From: Acidocella sp.
GTDB taxonomy: Bacteria > Pseudomonadota > Alphaproteobacteria > Acetobacterales > Acetobacteraceae
DNA: 13,649 nucleotides
Reading direction: 5' to 3'
Assembly: GCA_029077775.1 (NCBI GenBank)
Contig: JAQNCU010000035.1
Location: 1 to 13,649 of the forward strand
A model generated the notes under the pieces. The model searched no databases and was not told the origin of the DNA. It saw nothing but the letters and a program-made list of their open reading frames with translations. Position numbers and translations under genes: made by a program. Positions 12,950 through 13,649 of the stretch are shown in pieces. Within the stretch, counting starts at the first letter, position 1. Each line of letters opens with the position of its first letter.

Positions 12950-13649
12950 ATGCATCTTGCTTCCTTCACCTACGGCAAAGGCCGCGTCCGCCTCATGCGC
13001 GTCGCCCGCACCACCCCCCGGCATGAAATCCGGGAGTTGAGCCTTGAGATCATGCTTGATGGCGATTTCGCGGCCAGCTTCACCTCCGATGACAACACCA
13101 AAGTCATCGCCACGGACTCAATCAAGAACATCGCCAACGCCCTCGCCCGCCAGCACCCGGCGCTTGAAAACGAGCCCTTCCTCGCCACCATCGCCACCTA
13201 TTTCCTCGACCATTACCGGCAAATCAGCCGCGTGAGCATCATCGCGCATGAGACCGCATGGGACAGGCTGATGGTCGATGGGACACCCCACGACCATGCC
13301 TTCGTCAAAGCCGCCAACGGGCAGCCCGGCGCGCTGCTCACCGCCAACCGCGCGGGCACGGAAATACGCTCCGGCATCACCGGCTTCACCTGTCTCAAAA
13401 CCACCCAATCCGGCTGGACAGGCTACGTCATAGACGGCATGACCACCCTTCCCGAGACCACCGACCGCATCTTTTCGACCGCCATGAATGTGCATTGGAC
13501 CTGGCAGGCCACGCCGTCATCCTACGCCACTGCCAACCGGGCCATCATCGCCGCCATGATGACCATGTTCGCCACCACCTACAGCCCCAGCGTCCAGCAT
13601 AGCCTGTACCTCATGGGCAGCGCCGCCCTGGCCGCCGTGCCGCCGCCGG
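12950..13649 (+). CDS. pucL: Urate oxidase (cofactor-free uricase), 3' end missing
   Basis: The frame runs open from the ATG at 12950 to the end of the window, giving 233 residues of a family near 290. The enzyme oxidises urate with O2 to 5-hydroxyisourate and H2O2, feeding UraH and UraD encoded nearby. Visible motifs: YGKGRVRLMRV with the catalytic-type Lys10, DDNTKVIATDSIKN with the Thr of the Lys-Thr pair (Thr55), HETAWDRLMVDGTPHDHAFVKA, SGITGFTCLKTT, TTLPETTDRIFST with the urate-binding-type Arg, and SVQHSLYLMG with the Gln. The residue matching Phe159 of Aspergillus uricase appears as Trp (TQSGWTGY). The terminal NxH motif lies beyond the window. AGGA at 12938-12941 is 8 nt before the ATG. 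TATTAT at 12920-12925 could be a -10, but no convincing -35 is seen. Confidence 0.94.
   Translation, partial: MHLASFTYGKGRVRLMRVARTTPRHEIRELSLEIMLDGDFAASFTSDDNTKVIATDSIKNIANALARQHPALENEPFLATIATYFLDHYRQISRVSIIAHETAWDRLMVDGTPHDHAFVKAANGQPGALLTANRAGTEIRSGITGFTCLKTTQSGWTGYVIDGMTTLPETTDRIFSTAMNVHWTWQATPSSYATANRAIIAAMMTMFATTYSPSVQHSLYLMGSAALAAVPPP

Noticed and set aside
1..13649. CRISPR array, tRNA or rRNA genes, insertion sequence or prophage genes
   Set aside because: No regularly spaced repeats, tRNA-like cloverleaf, transposase motif or phage gene was seen; all long stretches are explained by metabolic and transport genes.

Overview
The window is a GC-rich, gene-dense stretch of a purine-salvage and urate-degradation locus. 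It most likely comes from an alphaproteobacterium, perhaps a Rhodospirillales/Acetobacteraceae-type organism; that placement is inference from base composition, gene families and twin-arginine leaders, not from a marker gene. Both ends cut genes: an ABC ATPase gene at the left and a urate oxidase gene at the right.

Left part (1-6481): uptake of nucleosides or purine bases. A double-domain ABC ATPase (5' end missing) and two permeases of the YufO/YufP/YufQ (BMP-type) family form a tightly overlapping + strand unit. A LysR-type regulator runs convergently and its 3' end overlaps the second permease. After a 296-bp AT-rich region with several palindromes, including a perfect TGTGA-N6-TCACA site, come a Tsx-like outer-membrane channel, a strong intrinsic terminator, and the BMP-family periplasmic binding protein with a Tat-type leader. 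Together these could form a pathway from outer membrane through periplasm to inner membrane.

Middle (6482-8726): a small HpxZ/AtzH-like protein on the + strand faces a three-gene - strand operon, uraD-uraH-puuE, with 1-nt overlap or spacing between genes. These encode OHCU decarboxylase, 5-hydroxyisourate hydrolase and the PuuE-type allantoinase. A hairpin with weak T-runs separates hpxZ from puuE.

Right part (8761-13649): starting only 34 bp from uraD and in the opposite direction, a + strand operon encodes an M20-family amidohydrolase-like enzyme with an unusual metal-site motif, a complete polar-amino-acid-type ABC importer (binding protein, two permeases, ATPase), and urate oxidase (3' end missing).

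Urate oxidase, UraH, UraD and PuuE together give the complete route urate -> 5-hydroxyisourate -> OHCU -> (S)-allantoin -> allantoate. No enzyme recognisable as an allantoate or ureidoglycolate amidohydrolase is seen, and no hpxW/hpxY amidase partner accompanies hpxZ. The M20 enzyme and the second importer are therefore the main functional unknowns; by context they may handle a ureide or another purine-derived compound.
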